NCBI GenBank assembly: GCA_028689675.1
Contig: JAQVCS010000007.1
Span: 89,690-153,689, forward strand
DNA from: Desulfovibrionaceae bacterium
GTDB taxonomy: Bacteria; Desulfobacterota; Desulfovibrionia; Desulfovibrionales; Desulfovibrionaceae
Length of the DNA stretch: 64,000 nt
Reading direction: 5' to 3'
Part shown: positions 54,995 to 64,000 of the stretch, in pieces
Layout of the letters: each line of letters starts with the position of its first letter
How positions within the stretch are numbered: position 1 is the first letter of the stretch
Position numbers and translations under genes: made by a program
Notes under the pieces: model-generated
What the model was told of the DNA's origin: nothing
Database searches by the model: none
What the model saw: only the letters and a program-made list of their open reading frames with translations

Positions 54995-55089
54995 TACTTT
55001 TTGTGGGGGCAGCAGCCCCCTTGTGCTTTTGACCATTGCCCCTCCTGACTGTGTTCATGTGGGGCTTTTATGTATGCAAAGGATTGTGA

Positions 55090-56514
55090 ATGCAACAATG
55101 GAATTTTTATATTGTCACCCTTGGCTGTAAAGTAAACCAATATGAAAGTCAGGCCGTGCGTGAAGCATGGCAGGCCTTGGGCGGTATTGAGGTGGAAGAC
55201 CCAGCCCAAGCGGCTATTGCTTTGGTAAACTCATGCGCTATCACGGCCAATGCCGAGCGCGACACCCGCGCCGCACTGTATAAGCTGGAGCGCCAAGCCC
55301 CCCATGCCCAACGCCTGCTCACAGGCTGTGCGGCGGCCTTGTTGCAAAAAAATCCCCCGCGCACAGGCTTATTTCATGCCCTCATTCCCATGCACAACAA
55401 GGCTTCCTTACTGCAAGACCCACGCCTCTTGCCCGAGCTTGCCCCAAGCCCCCTGCTTGCCCCTATGCCCAGCATGGCAAAAAATAAGGCAGCCCCCTGC
55501 CCCGAGCCCAAGCAGGCTTTGCCCGCCGCAAGCTACCCGCCCTTTAGCATTGCTGGCTTTAAGCGCGCAAGGCCAGTGCTGAAAGTGCAGGATGGTTGCA
55601 CGCACCGCTGCACCTATTGCATTGTACCCACCATGCGCAGCCAAGCCACCAGCCGCCCCCCGCAAGACGTGCTGGCAGAAGCCCGCCGTCTTTTGGCAGC
55701 TGGCTACCGCGAAATTATGATTTCGGGCATCAATTTGCTGCTGTATGGGCGGGATTATACCCCGCTGGCACAAGCGCGGCATGGCGAGCCCTTTTGGGAT
55801 CTTATTACTCTGCTTGAAAAAGAACTGGCGCCAGAATGGGCTGGCAGGGCACGCCTGCGCATCAGCTCCCTTGAGCCGCGCCAGCTCAACAGCTATGGCA
55901 TAGAATGCCTTGCGCGCTCTTCGCTTTTATGCCCGCATTTGCACATTTCACTGCAAAGCGGCAGCCCTGCCGTACTGCGGCGCATGGGGCGCGGGCATTA
56001 TACCCCCGAAGACCTGTGCACAGCACTTGCCCAGCTTGGGCAGCATTGGCCGCACTTTGGGCTGGGGGCAGATATTTTAATGGGCTTCCCTGGGGAAACA
56101 GAAGAATATGTGGCGCAAACGCTGGCTCTGGTGCAGGCTTTGCCTTTCAGCTATGCTCATGTCTTCCCCTATTCGCGCAGGCCGGGCACTGCCGCCGCCA
56201 CCTTCCCCCAGCAAATAGAAAAACAGGAAAAAGCCGCCCGTGCCGCCCGTGTACGCAAGGCAATAGAAGCCAAGCAGCAGGAGCATTGGCGCAGCATGCT
56301 TGCCCTGCAAAGCATGCTGGTTGCCGTGGATATGCCCGAGCACCACAAGGCAGGCAGCCTCTTCAAGGGCATCAATGCCCAATACACACCTTGCCTGCTG
56401 CATGAGCTGCCCCCCATGCACAACCCGCATACCTTGGTACAGGTAAAGCCTATGAGCATAAGCAAACAAGGGCTTGTGGTGCAGGCTATTGCACTGGCAG
56501 AAGAGCAGGCATAA
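55090..56514 (+). CDS. mtaB: tRNA t6A37 methylthiotransferase MtaB
   Basis: 474 residues. Radical-SAM enzyme that turns t6A into ms2t6A at position 37. YIVTLGCKVNQYES opens the UPF0004 domain with its three cysteines (GCK, NSCA, TGCAA), the radical-SAM cluster is CTHRCTYC, and ISLQSGSPAVLRRMGRGH plus ADILMGFPGET follow. A Pro/Ala-rich insert (about 110-150) lies between the two domains, longer than usual. Confidence 0.92.
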   Translation: MQQWNFYIVTLGCKVNQYESQAVREAWQALGGIEVEDPAQAAIALVNSCAITANAERDTRAALYKLERQAPHAQRLLTGCAAALLQKNPPRTGLFHALIPMHNKASLLQDPRLLPELAPSPLLAPMPSMAKNKAAPCPEPKQALPAASYPPFSIAGFKRARPVLKVQDGCTHRCTYCIVPTMRSQATSRPPQDVLAEARRLLAAGYREIMISGINLLLYGRDYTPLAQARHGEPFWDLITLLEKELAPEWAGRARLRISSLEPRQLNSYGIECLARSSLLCPHLHISLQSGSPAVLRRMGRGHYTPEDLCTALAQLGQHWPHFGLGADILMGFPGETEEYVAQTLALVQALPFSYAHVFPYSRRPGTAAATFPQQIEKQEKAARAARVRKAIEAKQQEHWRSMLALQSMLVAVDMPEHHKAGSLFKGINAQYTPCLLHELPPMHNPHTLVQVKPMSISKQGLVVQAIALAEEQA

Positions 56515-56722
56515 GCAGCCATGCACAGTAAGAACATGCTTCTTTGTAGGCATTGCTGTGCATTTTTATCGCCTGCACAGGCAATACTATGCTCATACAC
56601 TGCACATGCTTGCAAAAGAAATAAACAACAGGTATGCATACTACCAGTAAATAACAAGACAGTAAGCACAAGTATGCTTTTAACTATAAAAATACGCATA
56701 CCATTGACCAGCAGGAGCGCAT

Positions 56723-57604
56723 ATGAGCGTGTACGCCGTGGAACGCATTAAACAGGTAATGGAACAGCGCATAGCGCAAACAATAAGCCCCCTAGTGGAA
56801 GCAAGCGAAATAACACAACTGGTAGGCGCAATGATGGCCGATGCCGGCAGCGCGGCAGCCTATCAGCGCGAGCTGGTTTTTATGGGGCTGCGCGAGCTTA
56901 TTGGCAGTGAAGCAAAAAATTATGCCGATAACCTGAATGATGCCGCATGGGTGCAGGCTTTGCAAGGGGTGGGCAATATGCTTGAGCAGGGCAAAATTCC
57001 TGCGCTCAGCACCAGCTATGCTGCCGACAGCTGGGAATTGCCGTATTTGTATGCCACCATTTTTATGATGGAACAATATGCCTATGGTGATGTTGGTATT
57101 GCCCCCAATGATGTTGTGCTTGATTGTGGAGCGCGCTTTGGAGAAATGGGCATTTGGGCATTGCACAAGGGGGCTGGCAGCGTGTTTGCCTTTGAAAGCA
57201 ACCCTATTGCCTATGACTATGTTGTGAACAATGCCCTTACTTTTGGCCAGAACAAAATGAAAACAGTGCATGCAGGCCTTGCCGACAAAAGCGCAACCAT
57301 GCAATACACTATTAATGAAAAAGTAAGTGAAGTGCCTGTTATTACTTTGGATCAATGGTGCGCAGAATACAAGGTGGTGCCGCAATTCATCAAAATGTAT
57401 TTGGAAGGCAATGCCCCCGCGGCACTGGTGGGCGCGCAGAATATTATTCAGGCACATCAGCCCAAGCTGGCCATCACGCTCAGCCTGAACATGAGTGATA
57501 TGTGGAATGTGCCCATGATTATAAAAAAACTCTGCCCCGAATATAAATTAACCTGCTGTAAAAATGCGCCTTTAATGGAATTTGTTGTCTATGCCAGCCT
57601 GTAG
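56723..57604 (+). CDS. FkbM-type methyltransferase
   Basis: 293 residues with CAGGAGCGC upstream. Helical N-terminal 110 residues, then a Rossmann methyltransferase core: VVLDCGARFGEMGIWAL, VFAFESNPIAYDYVVNNA, VITLDQWC and FIKMYLEGNAPAALVGA, as in FkbM O-methyltransferases (usual DVEGxE replaced by YLEGNA). Substrate unknown. The gene is monocistronic, followed by an inverted repeat and a 358-bp gap. Confidence 0.82.
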   Translation: MSVYAVERIKQVMEQRIAQTISPLVEASEITQLVGAMMADAGSAAAYQRELVFMGLRELIGSEAKNYADNLNDAAWVQALQGVGNMLEQGKIPALSTSYAADSWELPYLYATIFMMEQYAYGDVGIAPNDVVLDCGARFGEMGIWALHKGAGSVFAFESNPIAYDYVVNNALTFGQNKMKTVHAGLADKSATMQYTINEKVSEVPVITLDQWCAEYKVVPQFIKMYLEGNAPAALVGAQNIIQAHQPKLAITLSLNMSDMWNVPMIIKKLCPEYKLTCCKNAPLMEFVVYASL

Positions 57605-57962
57605 CCAGCTTGGCTTGGGCTGACTTTACTATACAAAATAGGTATATCTTCTGCCAGCTTCATACTGGCAACGATATACCGCATAGTGCTATCATTTTTA
57701 TAGTATATAAAAATATTTTTTTCATATATCAAAGATAGTTCTTTTGACAAAAAATCGTATTTGTTCTAGGCTTCTTCCTTCCACACTCAAAAATATTTTG
57801 TACACTCAATAGACAACAGCACTGCTAAAACACTATTCTTATTATGAGCAAGTACACCTAATAGGAATGAGTATACTTTGGGGAAAAAGATGCACTTTCG
57901 ATAGAATCTTCTTTTTTTCACTCTTGGGCACACTTGTGATGTTGTCATATTGAGGGCACATA
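57605..57962. other. AT-rich intergenic region
   Basis: 358 bp with no gene. Holds the inverted repeat at 57641-57680 and a run of A/T tracts that likely form the promoter region of the long signalling gene; boxes could not be assigned. Confidence 0.5.
57641..57680. terminator. Two-step inverted repeat
   Basis: GGTATATC and GATATACC (8 bp) enclose TGCCAG and CTGGCA (6 bp), giving a hairpin with small internal loop. No T-run follows directly, so operator is an alternative. Confidence 0.4.
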
Positions 57963-60900
57963 ATGGGCATTATTCCGCACATATCTTCTTGGCCTGCCAC
58001 ACAGGCACAGCCCTGCGAGCAGGGTGCACCTCTAATAACACCAGTGTGCCTACAGCAATTGTTCAGCCTGTGTGAGAGCACAATTCATATTGAAAACCTG
58101 CTTGCCTTTCTGGGCACTTGCCTGCATGCAGAGCGCCTCTGCATTATCAACACCACACAAAACACAGTGCACACCACCCATGAGTGGCTTGCTTCCTCCA
58201 AATACAGCCAGCCGCGTACTGTCTGCCCCCTGCCACCGCATGGCCTTGCCTTTGCCCATGCACACAAGGTGCTCAGCGTCTTTTTTGGCTATAACGCTGC
58301 CCCTTTTCCGCACAGCAGCACCGCTGCCACGCCCACTGCTTTTATTGCCTGCCCACTTGAGCAAAATCATGTTCTTGTGGGCATTTTGCTTATTGAGCAC
58401 TACCATGCCTGCCCTTGGGGCACACAAGAGGCAGAGCCCCTTGGCATTGTGCGCCAATGCATAGCCACAGCCCTGTTCCAGCAAAATGCGCTGCGTGCAC
58501 TGCTGACCAAGCGCAAGAATATTCATAACCTGCTCAATATCGTTCCCTCTCCCATATTTGTTATTGAGCCGCACAGCTATGCCCTGCTGTATATGAATGC
58601 CGCTATTGCACGCACTTTTCCGCAAGCGCGCCTTGGCATGGCCTGCTATCGGGCTTTTTGGGGCAAAAACCACCCATGCAGCTTTTGCCCCACGCTTACC
58701 TTGGGCACAAAGCGCAACAGCATCAACAGCCTGCCCGATAGGCTTTTTGGGGCAAAGTCTGAAATTCATTGTTCACAAATTCAGTGGGAAGATAACCAGT
58801 CTGCTTATGCCATGCTGGTAATACAGCACGGTGCTGAAGAAAAAGAATATAAAAATCAGCTCTGCTACCAAGTTTTTGCCGCTGCCATGCACTCTGTGTA
58901 TGATTATATTTTTGATATTGATTTGAGCACGGGCAAGTATGACCTCATCTCGCTACAGCTGCAAGTACAGCAACGCGAAGTTCTTACAGGCACCTACCAA
59001 GAAGATGTTAAACTTGTTGACAAGTATGTACACCCCCTTTTTCATGCGCAGTTTAAAGGGCTCTTCAGCCTTGAGGGCATGCGTAAGGGCAAGCCTGCCG
59101 AGCTGGAATATTTATGCCTCACCTTACAGGGCTACCGCTGGAAGAGGCGGCAATCCTTCCCCTATTCTCTGGCAGACGGCAACATGCACGTTCTTTCTCT
59201 GGTGCATGACATTCATGAAAGCAAGCTTGCGGCTTTGGCAAAAACGCAGGAAGAAAATAGTATCAAAATAGCCCTGCGCAATTCCTATACGCGCGTCTTC
59301 CTGCTGCATGTAAGAACAGGAGAATTCACCTATTTAGTAAAAAGCAATGAAGCAGCACGAACGGTAGACCTTGTGGGAGATTTTGCTACCGACATCAAGC
59401 ACCAAGGCAACAGCTTTGTGCACCCTCACGATCGCAAAGCGTTTTTTGAATTTTATTCCCTTGAAACCATTCGCAAAGCAATACAAAATACTACCAAGCT
59501 CTCGCTGGAATATCGCAGCCTTGATAAAAACAATTGCTACCGCTGGAATTCAAGCCTTATTGAACCCCTGCCGCATACCCCGCACAAGGTAATGCTGCTT
59601 ATTCACGACATCACCCAACGCCGTGCTTTGGAAGAAAAAAGACATGAGCTGGAAGTGCGCTATGCCACGGTGTTCAAGCAAAGCTGCGATATTTGTTTTG
59701 AAATTAACCTGACAAGCGGCCTGTACAAGCGCACGGTCTTTACAGGCATTAACAATACCATACCAGCCACAGGGCATTATGCTCACCTAATAACGGCTTT
59801 TTTGGGTGATTTGCTGCACCCAGAAGACCAAACTACCTTTTTACAGCTTTTTTCTTTAGAAGCTCTGCGTACAGCATATTATAAGCAAAACACCAGCCTT
59901 ACTGCCCACTATCGCCTGCACCACCCCGATGTGAGCTACCGCTGGAAAGAAGCACGCCTTTCTTTTTTTCTTGAAAACAATGACCCTATTGCCATCATTC
60001 TTGTTCATGACATTCATCACCAAAAGCTGCTTGAACAGGAAAAATATGCCGACCAGCAACGTTTTGACCTAGCCATTCGCACAAGCTATTGTGAAATTTA
60101 TACGGTCAATTTACACAAAAACATATGGACACGTTGCTTCAGCACAGGGCTGCTTACAGACATTAGCGCTGTATCTATAGCAGAAAGGGTGCACGCTGCC
60201 ATACACCCGCACGACAGGCAGCGCGTGCTTGCCGCCTATACACAAAAAAATCTACAAGACTACATTGCACAGCACAGTGGCGAAGTTTTTGCAGAATACC
60301 GCAGGCTTAGTGCAGATGGCTCTTATTACTGGGTGAGTGCAACCTTTGTGGCCACAAAAAAAGATGTGGATCAAAGCAGTTGTGCCCTCTTGCTTCTTCA
60401 GGATATTCATGAAAAAAAGATGCAAGAGCAACGCCAGCACATCACCAAGCAATACGGCTATGCCCTGCGTAAGCGCTATGATGTTATTGATGAAATTGAT
60501 GTCACTAATCAAAGCCACCACCTCTTTTACCGCGTGGAAAACACCTTTGTTACCCCGCCAGAAAATGGCTCTTTGCCTGACCTTATTGCTTTTTTTAGGC
60601 AGTCTGCGCTGCATCCAGAAGACGTACAGCGCTTTGATGACTTTTTTCAGCTCACGCGCTTGCAGCAGTATTTTGCCGCAGGCGGGGAATTTCTTATTGA
60701 AGAAGTGCGCAGGCGCTGGGTAGATGGCAGCTACCGCTGGGCATCGCTCACGATTTTTCCCGTACACAATGAAAGCCACGAGCACACCATCTATCTTTTG
60801 TTCACCATGGATATTTCTGCCCAAAAGAAGGCCGAAGAAATAAGCCGGCAAAATGCTCTTTTGGCACGCCAGCGCTTGGGTGATGAGCGCTACCGCACTA

Positions 60901-62606
60901 TTTTAGAGCAGACGGACACCTTAGTGTTTGAATGGTGGGAAGGAATACACAAGCAATTTGTGCCCATAGAATTAACACAGCGCTTTGCCGGCACCTATGA
61001 TGAACGAAATTTACTGCAAATTTGGCAGGACGATGAGGTTATTGCCCCCGAAGATACAGAGCAGCTCAACAGCCTTATTGCCACTTTGCACCATGGCTCT
61101 TCACATGCCACTATGACAGTGCGCTTTCGCCTGCGCAGGGGCGGCTCTATTTGGTGCCGCGTTGCCATTTCCTGCACATGTGATGTGGAACGCAAGGCCA
61201 CACGCTTTATTGGCACGCTCAATGATGTAGATGCCGCCACCAAATCGCTTATGGAGCTGCGTTTTCGTTCAGAATATGACGTGCTCACCAAGCTGTACAA
61301 TATGTCTGCTTTTTATGCCCATGCCACCAAGCTATTGCAAAGTAATGCCCGCGCCCGCTATTGTGTTGTGCGTATGGATATTGATCGCTTTAAGGTTATC
61401 AACGACTTATACGGCCTTGCGGCTGGCGATGCCCTGCTGCAATTTATTGCTGAAAGCCTGCGGCGAGCCATTGGCAAAAAAGATATTTGTGGGCGCATCA
61501 GCGGCGATATTTTCTGCATTCTGGCCGCAGGCTACCCCGATGAAATGGTAAACATGACAGCCGCCATCAGCGCACGCCTTGAGCAATACCCCTTGCCCTA
61601 TAAAATCAAGCCCTCTTTCGGCATTTGCGCGGTGAGCAACAGCAACATAGCCATCAATGTGCTGTGCGACTGGGCAAACCTTGCCCTTACCACTGTAAAG
61701 GGCAACTATGCACGCAATTATGCTTTTTACAGCTCGCAATTGCGCGATAAAATGCTGGAAGAAAAACGTATTGAAAACCGAATGCATCAGGCATTGCTTG
61801 AGGGGCAATTTGTTTTATACTTGCAGCCCAAGGTGGATATTGCCACCTCGCGCATTGTGGGGGCAGAGGGGCTGGTGCGCTGGCTGCACCCTGTGGACGG
61901 CATTATTAGCCCCAACCGTTTTATTCCTCTTTTTGAAAAAAATGGCTTTATTCTGCAATTGGATACCACTATTTGGGAACAGGCCTGCCAAGTGATTCAG
62001 CGCTGGCTTTTGGCTGGGTTTACCCCGCCCCCTGTTTCCATCAATATGTCGCGGGCACACATTCATGACCCTTTGCTTATTGATAAGCTTGAGGCTATGA
62101 CCCAAAAATACCAAGTGCCCCCAGCCCTGCTTGAGCTGGAAATAACGGAAAGCGCCTTTTTGGAAAATGAATCAACCATGTACAGCACAATCAACCGTTT
62201 GCGCCAAAAAGGTTTTTTATTTTCTATGGATGACTTTGGCTCGGGCTATTCTTCACTCAATGTGCTTAAAAATATCCCTGTGGATTATATTAAAATAGAT
62301 CGCGGCTTTTTAAATGAAGTCAGCACCACAGAAAAAGGTAAAACAGTCATACGCTACAGCATTGCCATGGCAAAAGAAATGAACATTGGGGTTATTGCTG
62401 AAGGGGTGGAAAACGCAGAGCAGGCGGCATTTTTATTGCAGGCTGGCTGCCGCTATGCACAGGGCTATCTGTATTCCCGCCCCGTGCCTGTGCATGAGTT
62501 TGAAAATCTATTTTTTCATCAGCCCCAGCCCCCTTTCCCTCTGGATGCAGAAGTGGCACATATAGCCAAACACATGCCCGCCCAAAGCCCCTTTATGCCC
62601 AAATAA
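57963..62606 (+). CDS. GAF-multiPAS-GGDEF-EAL protein, 1547 aa
   Basis: Signalling protein without membrane segments. Domains: GAF-like (about 30-185), PAS (about 195-290), then six tandem PAS_3-like units (about 295-1100), each ending in a YRW or similar motif and a HDIHE-type exit (VHDIHESK, IHDITQRR, VHDIHHQK, LQDIHEKK, TMDISAQK, LNDVDAAT), a GGDEF domain with SGDIF at the active site (about 1110-1260), and EAL (about 1275-1520) with AEGLVRW, INMSRAH, LEITESAF, MDDFGSGYSSL, IKIDRGFL and IAEGVE. GGDEF is degenerate; EAL has EGL in place of EAL but keeps all acidic and Lys residues, so phosphodiesterase activity is likely. It is paralogous to the EAL protein at 11977. Confidence 0.88.
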   Translation: MGIIPHISSWPATQAQPCEQGAPLITPVCLQQLFSLCESTIHIENLLAFLGTCLHAERLCIINTTQNTVHTTHEWLASSKYSQPRTVCPLPPHGLAFAHAHKVLSVFFGYNAAPFPHSSTAATPTAFIACPLEQNHVLVGILLIEHYHACPWGTQEAEPLGIVRQCIATALFQQNALRALLTKRKNIHNLLNIVPSPIFVIEPHSYALLYMNAAIARTFPQARLGMACYRAFWGKNHPCSFCPTLTLGTKRNSINSLPDRLFGAKSEIHCSQIQWEDNQSAYAMLVIQHGAEEKEYKNQLCYQVFAAAMHSVYDYIFDIDLSTGKYDLISLQLQVQQREVLTGTYQEDVKLVDKYVHPLFHAQFKGLFSLEGMRKGKPAELEYLCLTLQGYRWKRRQSFPYSLADGNMHVLSLVHDIHESKLAALAKTQEENSIKIALRNSYTRVFLLHVRTGEFTYLVKSNEAARTVDLVGDFATDIKHQGNSFVHPHDRKAFFEFYSLETIRKAIQNTTKLSLEYRSLDKNNCYRWNSSLIEPLPHTPHKVMLLIHDITQRRALEEKRHELEVRYATVFKQSCDICFEINLTSGLYKRTVFTGINNTIPATGHYAHLITAFLGDLLHPEDQTTFLQLFSLEALRTAYYKQNTSLTAHYRLHHPDVSYRWKEARLSFFLENNDPIAIILVHDIHHQKLLEQEKYADQQRFDLAIRTSYCEIYTVNLHKNIWTRCFSTGLLTDISAVSIAERVHAAIHPHDRQRVLAAYTQKNLQDYIAQHSGEVFAEYRRLSADGSYYWVSATFVATKKDVDQSSCALLLLQDIHEKKMQEQRQHITKQYGYALRKRYDVIDEIDVTNQSHHLFYRVENTFVTPPENGSLPDLIAFFRQSALHPEDVQRFDDFFQLTRLQQYFAAGGEFLIEEVRRRWVDGSYRWASLTIFPVHNESHEHTIYLLFTMDISAQKKAEEISRQNALLARQRLGDERYRTILEQTDTLVFEWWEGIHKQFVPIELTQRFAGTYDERNLLQIWQDDEVIAPEDTEQLNSLIATLHHGSSHATMTVRFRLRRGGSIWCRVAISCTCDVERKATRFIGTLNDVDAATKSLMELRFRSEYDVLTKLYNMSAFYAHATKLLQSNARARYCVVRMDIDRFKVINDLYGLAAGDALLQFIAESLRRAIGKKDICGRISGDIFCILAAGYPDEMVNMTAAISARLEQYPLPYKIKPSFGICAVSNSNIAINVLCDWANLALTTVKGNYARNYAFYSSQLRDKMLEEKRIENRMHQALLEGQFVLYLQPKVDIATSRIVGAEGLVRWLHPVDGIISPNRFIPLFEKNGFILQLDTTIWEQACQVIQRWLLAGFTPPPVSINMSRAHIHDPLLIDKLEAMTQKYQVPPALLELEITESAFLENESTMYSTINRLRQKGFLFSMDDFGSGYSSLNVLKNIPVDYIKIDRGFLNEVSTTEKGKTVIRYSIAMAKEMNIGVIAEGVENAEQAAFLLQAGCRYAQGYLYSRPVPVHEFENLFFHQPQPPFPLDAEVAHIAKHMPAQSPFMPK

Positions 62607-62990
62607 GAAAAACGCCGCGCATACAAAGCCCTTTTGCCGCCCCTGCACTAGCAAAGGCAAGGCGCGCTTGCCCTTGGCCACCCTTGGGCAGTGCGGTGCT
62701 CAGCGTGTTTATAGTCATTCCCCATGCTGCCCACACGCTTTTAGCTTTGCAAAGTGCCTGCCGCATGCTTCCTCTTGTTCAACAACAGCGCTGTCTTATA
62801 TACTGCCCGCAATTTTTGTGTGTATCGCATCCGCCCTGTTGCCTGCTGCCGCAAGCCTACCCTCACAGGCTTTAACTGCCCTGAACACGGCAAAAAATTC
62901 TTTTTTATACTTGACATTGAATTTCATTTTCCATAATACTGAGTACACAACGTTTCGGCATTCATCCTACAGCGCAGAAGGAGATATTCT
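62607..62990. other. Intergenic region
   Basis: 384 bp; no supportable gene or RNA. The right end holds a strong promoter (62911-62939). Confidence 0.5.
62911..62939 (+). promoter_or_regulatory. Sigma-70 promoter
   Basis: TTGACA (62911-62916), 17-bp spacer, TAATAC (62934-62939): near-consensus, 51 bp before the gene at 62991. Confidence 0.8.
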
Positions 62991-63380
62991 ATGAACAGCA
63001 CCACGCAAAACCTGCACAGCCGCATGAGCAATGACACCCTGCATATAGCCATGAGCGGTATTTTTGATGAAAACAGCGTGCGGGAATTGCTTTCTTTGCT
63101 GCCCCTGCACAGCACAGGGCGTATTTTTATTGATACTAAAAATGTGGAAGCCATTGCCCCTCAGGCACGCATACTGTTGCATGGTGCGCTGCTGCCCCTG
63201 CCAGCCATGCGCAAGCGCCTCTTTTTTAAGGGAGAAAAAGGCTTTGAGCTTGCCCCCAATGGCAGCAAGGTGCTTGTTGTACCCAAAAAAGAAGACGCAA
63301 AGGCGCAGGCAAAGCCCAAGCAGCACCATTGCCACTGCACAGGCAAATGTGCACAGTGCAAGTGCAAGACGCAACAATAA
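62991..63380 (+). CDS. Small protein with STAS-like core and Cys/His-rich tail
   Basis: 129 residues, AGAAGGAGAT upstream. Residues 15-95 alternate strands and helices in a way reminiscent of STAS domains (TLHIAMSGIFDENSVRELL, GRIFIDTKNVEAIAPQAR). After a Lys/Ala linker the C-terminus carries HHCHCTGKCAQCKC, five cysteines and three histidines suited to metal binding. I do not recognise the family. Confidence 0.7.
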   Translation: MNSTTQNLHSRMSNDTLHIAMSGIFDENSVRELLSLLPLHSTGRIFIDTKNVEAIAPQARILLHGALLPLPAMRKRLFFKGEKGFELAPNGSKVLVVPKKEDAKAQAKPKQHHCHCTGKCAQCKCKTQQ

Positions 63381-63475
63381 TTCACCAAAGAGCGGGTGCA
63401 CCAGCAAAAATGCCTCAAATGCAAGCACTATGCCCCCCCTCCTGCATAGCCTTGCTCTGTACAACAGGTGAACCC

Positions 63476-63526
63476 GCGCATACCAAACAAAAGCCCTCGA
63501 AACGAGGGCTTTTGTTTGGTATGCGC
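63476..63526. terminator. Perfect 24-bp inverted repeat, bidirectional terminator
   Basis: Arms 63476-63499 and 63503-63526 are perfectly complementary around AAA. The inner part (AAAAGCCCTCG / CGAGGGCTTTT) is a classic terminator for both the gene at 62991 and the minus-strand gene at 63554. Confidence 0.85.
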
Positions 63527-63553
63527 ATCATATGCACAATTGAGGTAGCGCAG

Positions 63554-63796
63554 CTAGAGCTTACGCCCCGCTTTGCGCCCGCGTGGAATATCTTCCACCT
63601 CGGGTAAAAGTTCTGTGGGCAAACCAATATGCCGCAATTGACCGTGCCGTACAGAGCTGATGCGCTCTGCCTTGCACATGCGCAGGGCAGACATGCGGGT
63701 AACGCCCAGCATTTTCCCCAAAGCGGCATACGAAAGCCCTTTGCGCCGTAACCAAATTAATAACCTTTCTTCCCGACTAAAAGCACCCTCATCCAT
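63554..63796 (-). CDS. Small HTH protein
   Basis: 80 residues from ATG 63796 (GGGGGAT upstream). FSREERLLIWLRRKGLSYAA, LGKMLGVTRMSALRMCKAE is an HTH of the Cro/sigma-like kind; the tail is basic (PRGRKAGRKL). Probably a regulator; family not named. Confidence 0.7.
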   Translation of the reverse strand: MDEGAFSREERLLIWLRRKGLSYAALGKMLGVTRMSALRMCKAERISSVRHGQLRHIGLPTELLPEVEDIPRGRKAGRKL

Positions 63797-63887
63797 ACAT
63801 ATCCCCCAAATAAGCAAAAAAATACGCCGTCGGAAGGAATACGGCGGTGTACTTTGTGCTCTGCATGCTATTTTGCTCTAGAGCATT

Positions 63888-64000
63888 TCAACTTTCAAAT
63901 TGTATATACCCACAAGACTTGAACCAGCCCTGAGCATCGTCAGCCGTGACCATGTTCAAGGCTTTCCCAACTCCTTCAAAAAGCTCTTCATGGGTTCTGG
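63888..64000 (-). mobile_element. IS630-family transposase, 3' end only
   Basis: The minus strand entering from the right edge encodes about 37 residues ending in HEELFEGVGKALNMV and DDAQGWFKSCGY, the usual C-terminus of IS630-type DDE transposases, with a TGA at 63888-63890. The element end follows directly: GAGCATTTCAACTTTCAAA after a TA at 63879-63880, consistent with TA-target insertion. Confidence 0.75.

Overview
The window looks like a chromosomal segment of a sulfate-reducing Desulfovibrionaceae (Desulfovibrio-type) bacterium. The strongest clues are a four-gene nine-haem cytochrome (Nhc) transmembrane electron-transfer complex, a siroheme-decarboxylase-like gene next to hemL (the alternative haem route), menaquinone genes of the futalosine type, a selenocysteine-containing SelD, a manganese-dependent pyrophosphatase, and the rpsF-rpsR-rplI-dnaB order. 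No rRNA or CRISPR array is seen. One tRNA gene, tRNA-Ala(CGC), is present.

Layout. 1-3640: an accessory module of a divergent HTH gene (cut by the window edge), a large serine recombinase and two overlapping ParB/RepB-like genes. 3.9-9.5 kb: a secreted LprI-like protein, selD (with an in-frame UGA and a downstream SECIS hairpin), an iron-type alcohol dehydrogenase, ruvC, yebC and rlmE. 9.7-11.4 kb: tRNA-Ala followed by a decayed integrative island (gutted integrase, frameshifted GNAT gene, truncated antitoxin-like gene). 12-24 kb: a receiver-GGDEF-EAL protein, ogt, ppaC, an xerC-dprA pair, a polytopic membrane protein, DUF2333, tadA and a LOG-family gene. 23-27 kb: a beta-CASP nuclease, then rsmD-coaD-miaA. 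27.4-30.8 kb: nhcABCD.

30.9-34.2 kb holds the most unusual gene pair: an Hsp70-type ATPase that lacks a substrate-binding domain but has a hydrophobic C-terminal segment, overlapping by 4 bp a four-helix membrane protein whose cytoplasmic tail resembles GrpE. Then follow tgt, alr, rpsF-rpsR-rplI, dnaB, a zinc-ribbon protein, an RRM protein, rarD, the siroheme decarboxylase-like gene and hemL. 45.5-49.4 kb carries menaquinone functions (menG/ubiE, mqnB, a polyprenyl diphosphate synthase), followed by purL, a SPOR protein, pgl, mtaB and an FkbM-type methyltransferase. 58-62.6 kb encodes a 1547-residue GAF-multiPAS-GGDEF-EAL protein. The right edge enters the 3' end of an IS630-type transposase.

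Two dispersed repeat families were found by reading intergenic DNA. One is a pair of about 119-bp TA-flanked hairpin elements (34.2 and 43.7 kb) whose ends resemble the end of the IS630-type element at the right edge, so they look like MITEs. The other is a 62-bp class repeat, three copies, each just downstream of a gene. Housekeeping genes are mostly compact with clear terminators; accessory material concentrates at 1-3.6 kb, 9.7-11.4 kb and 63.5-64 kb.
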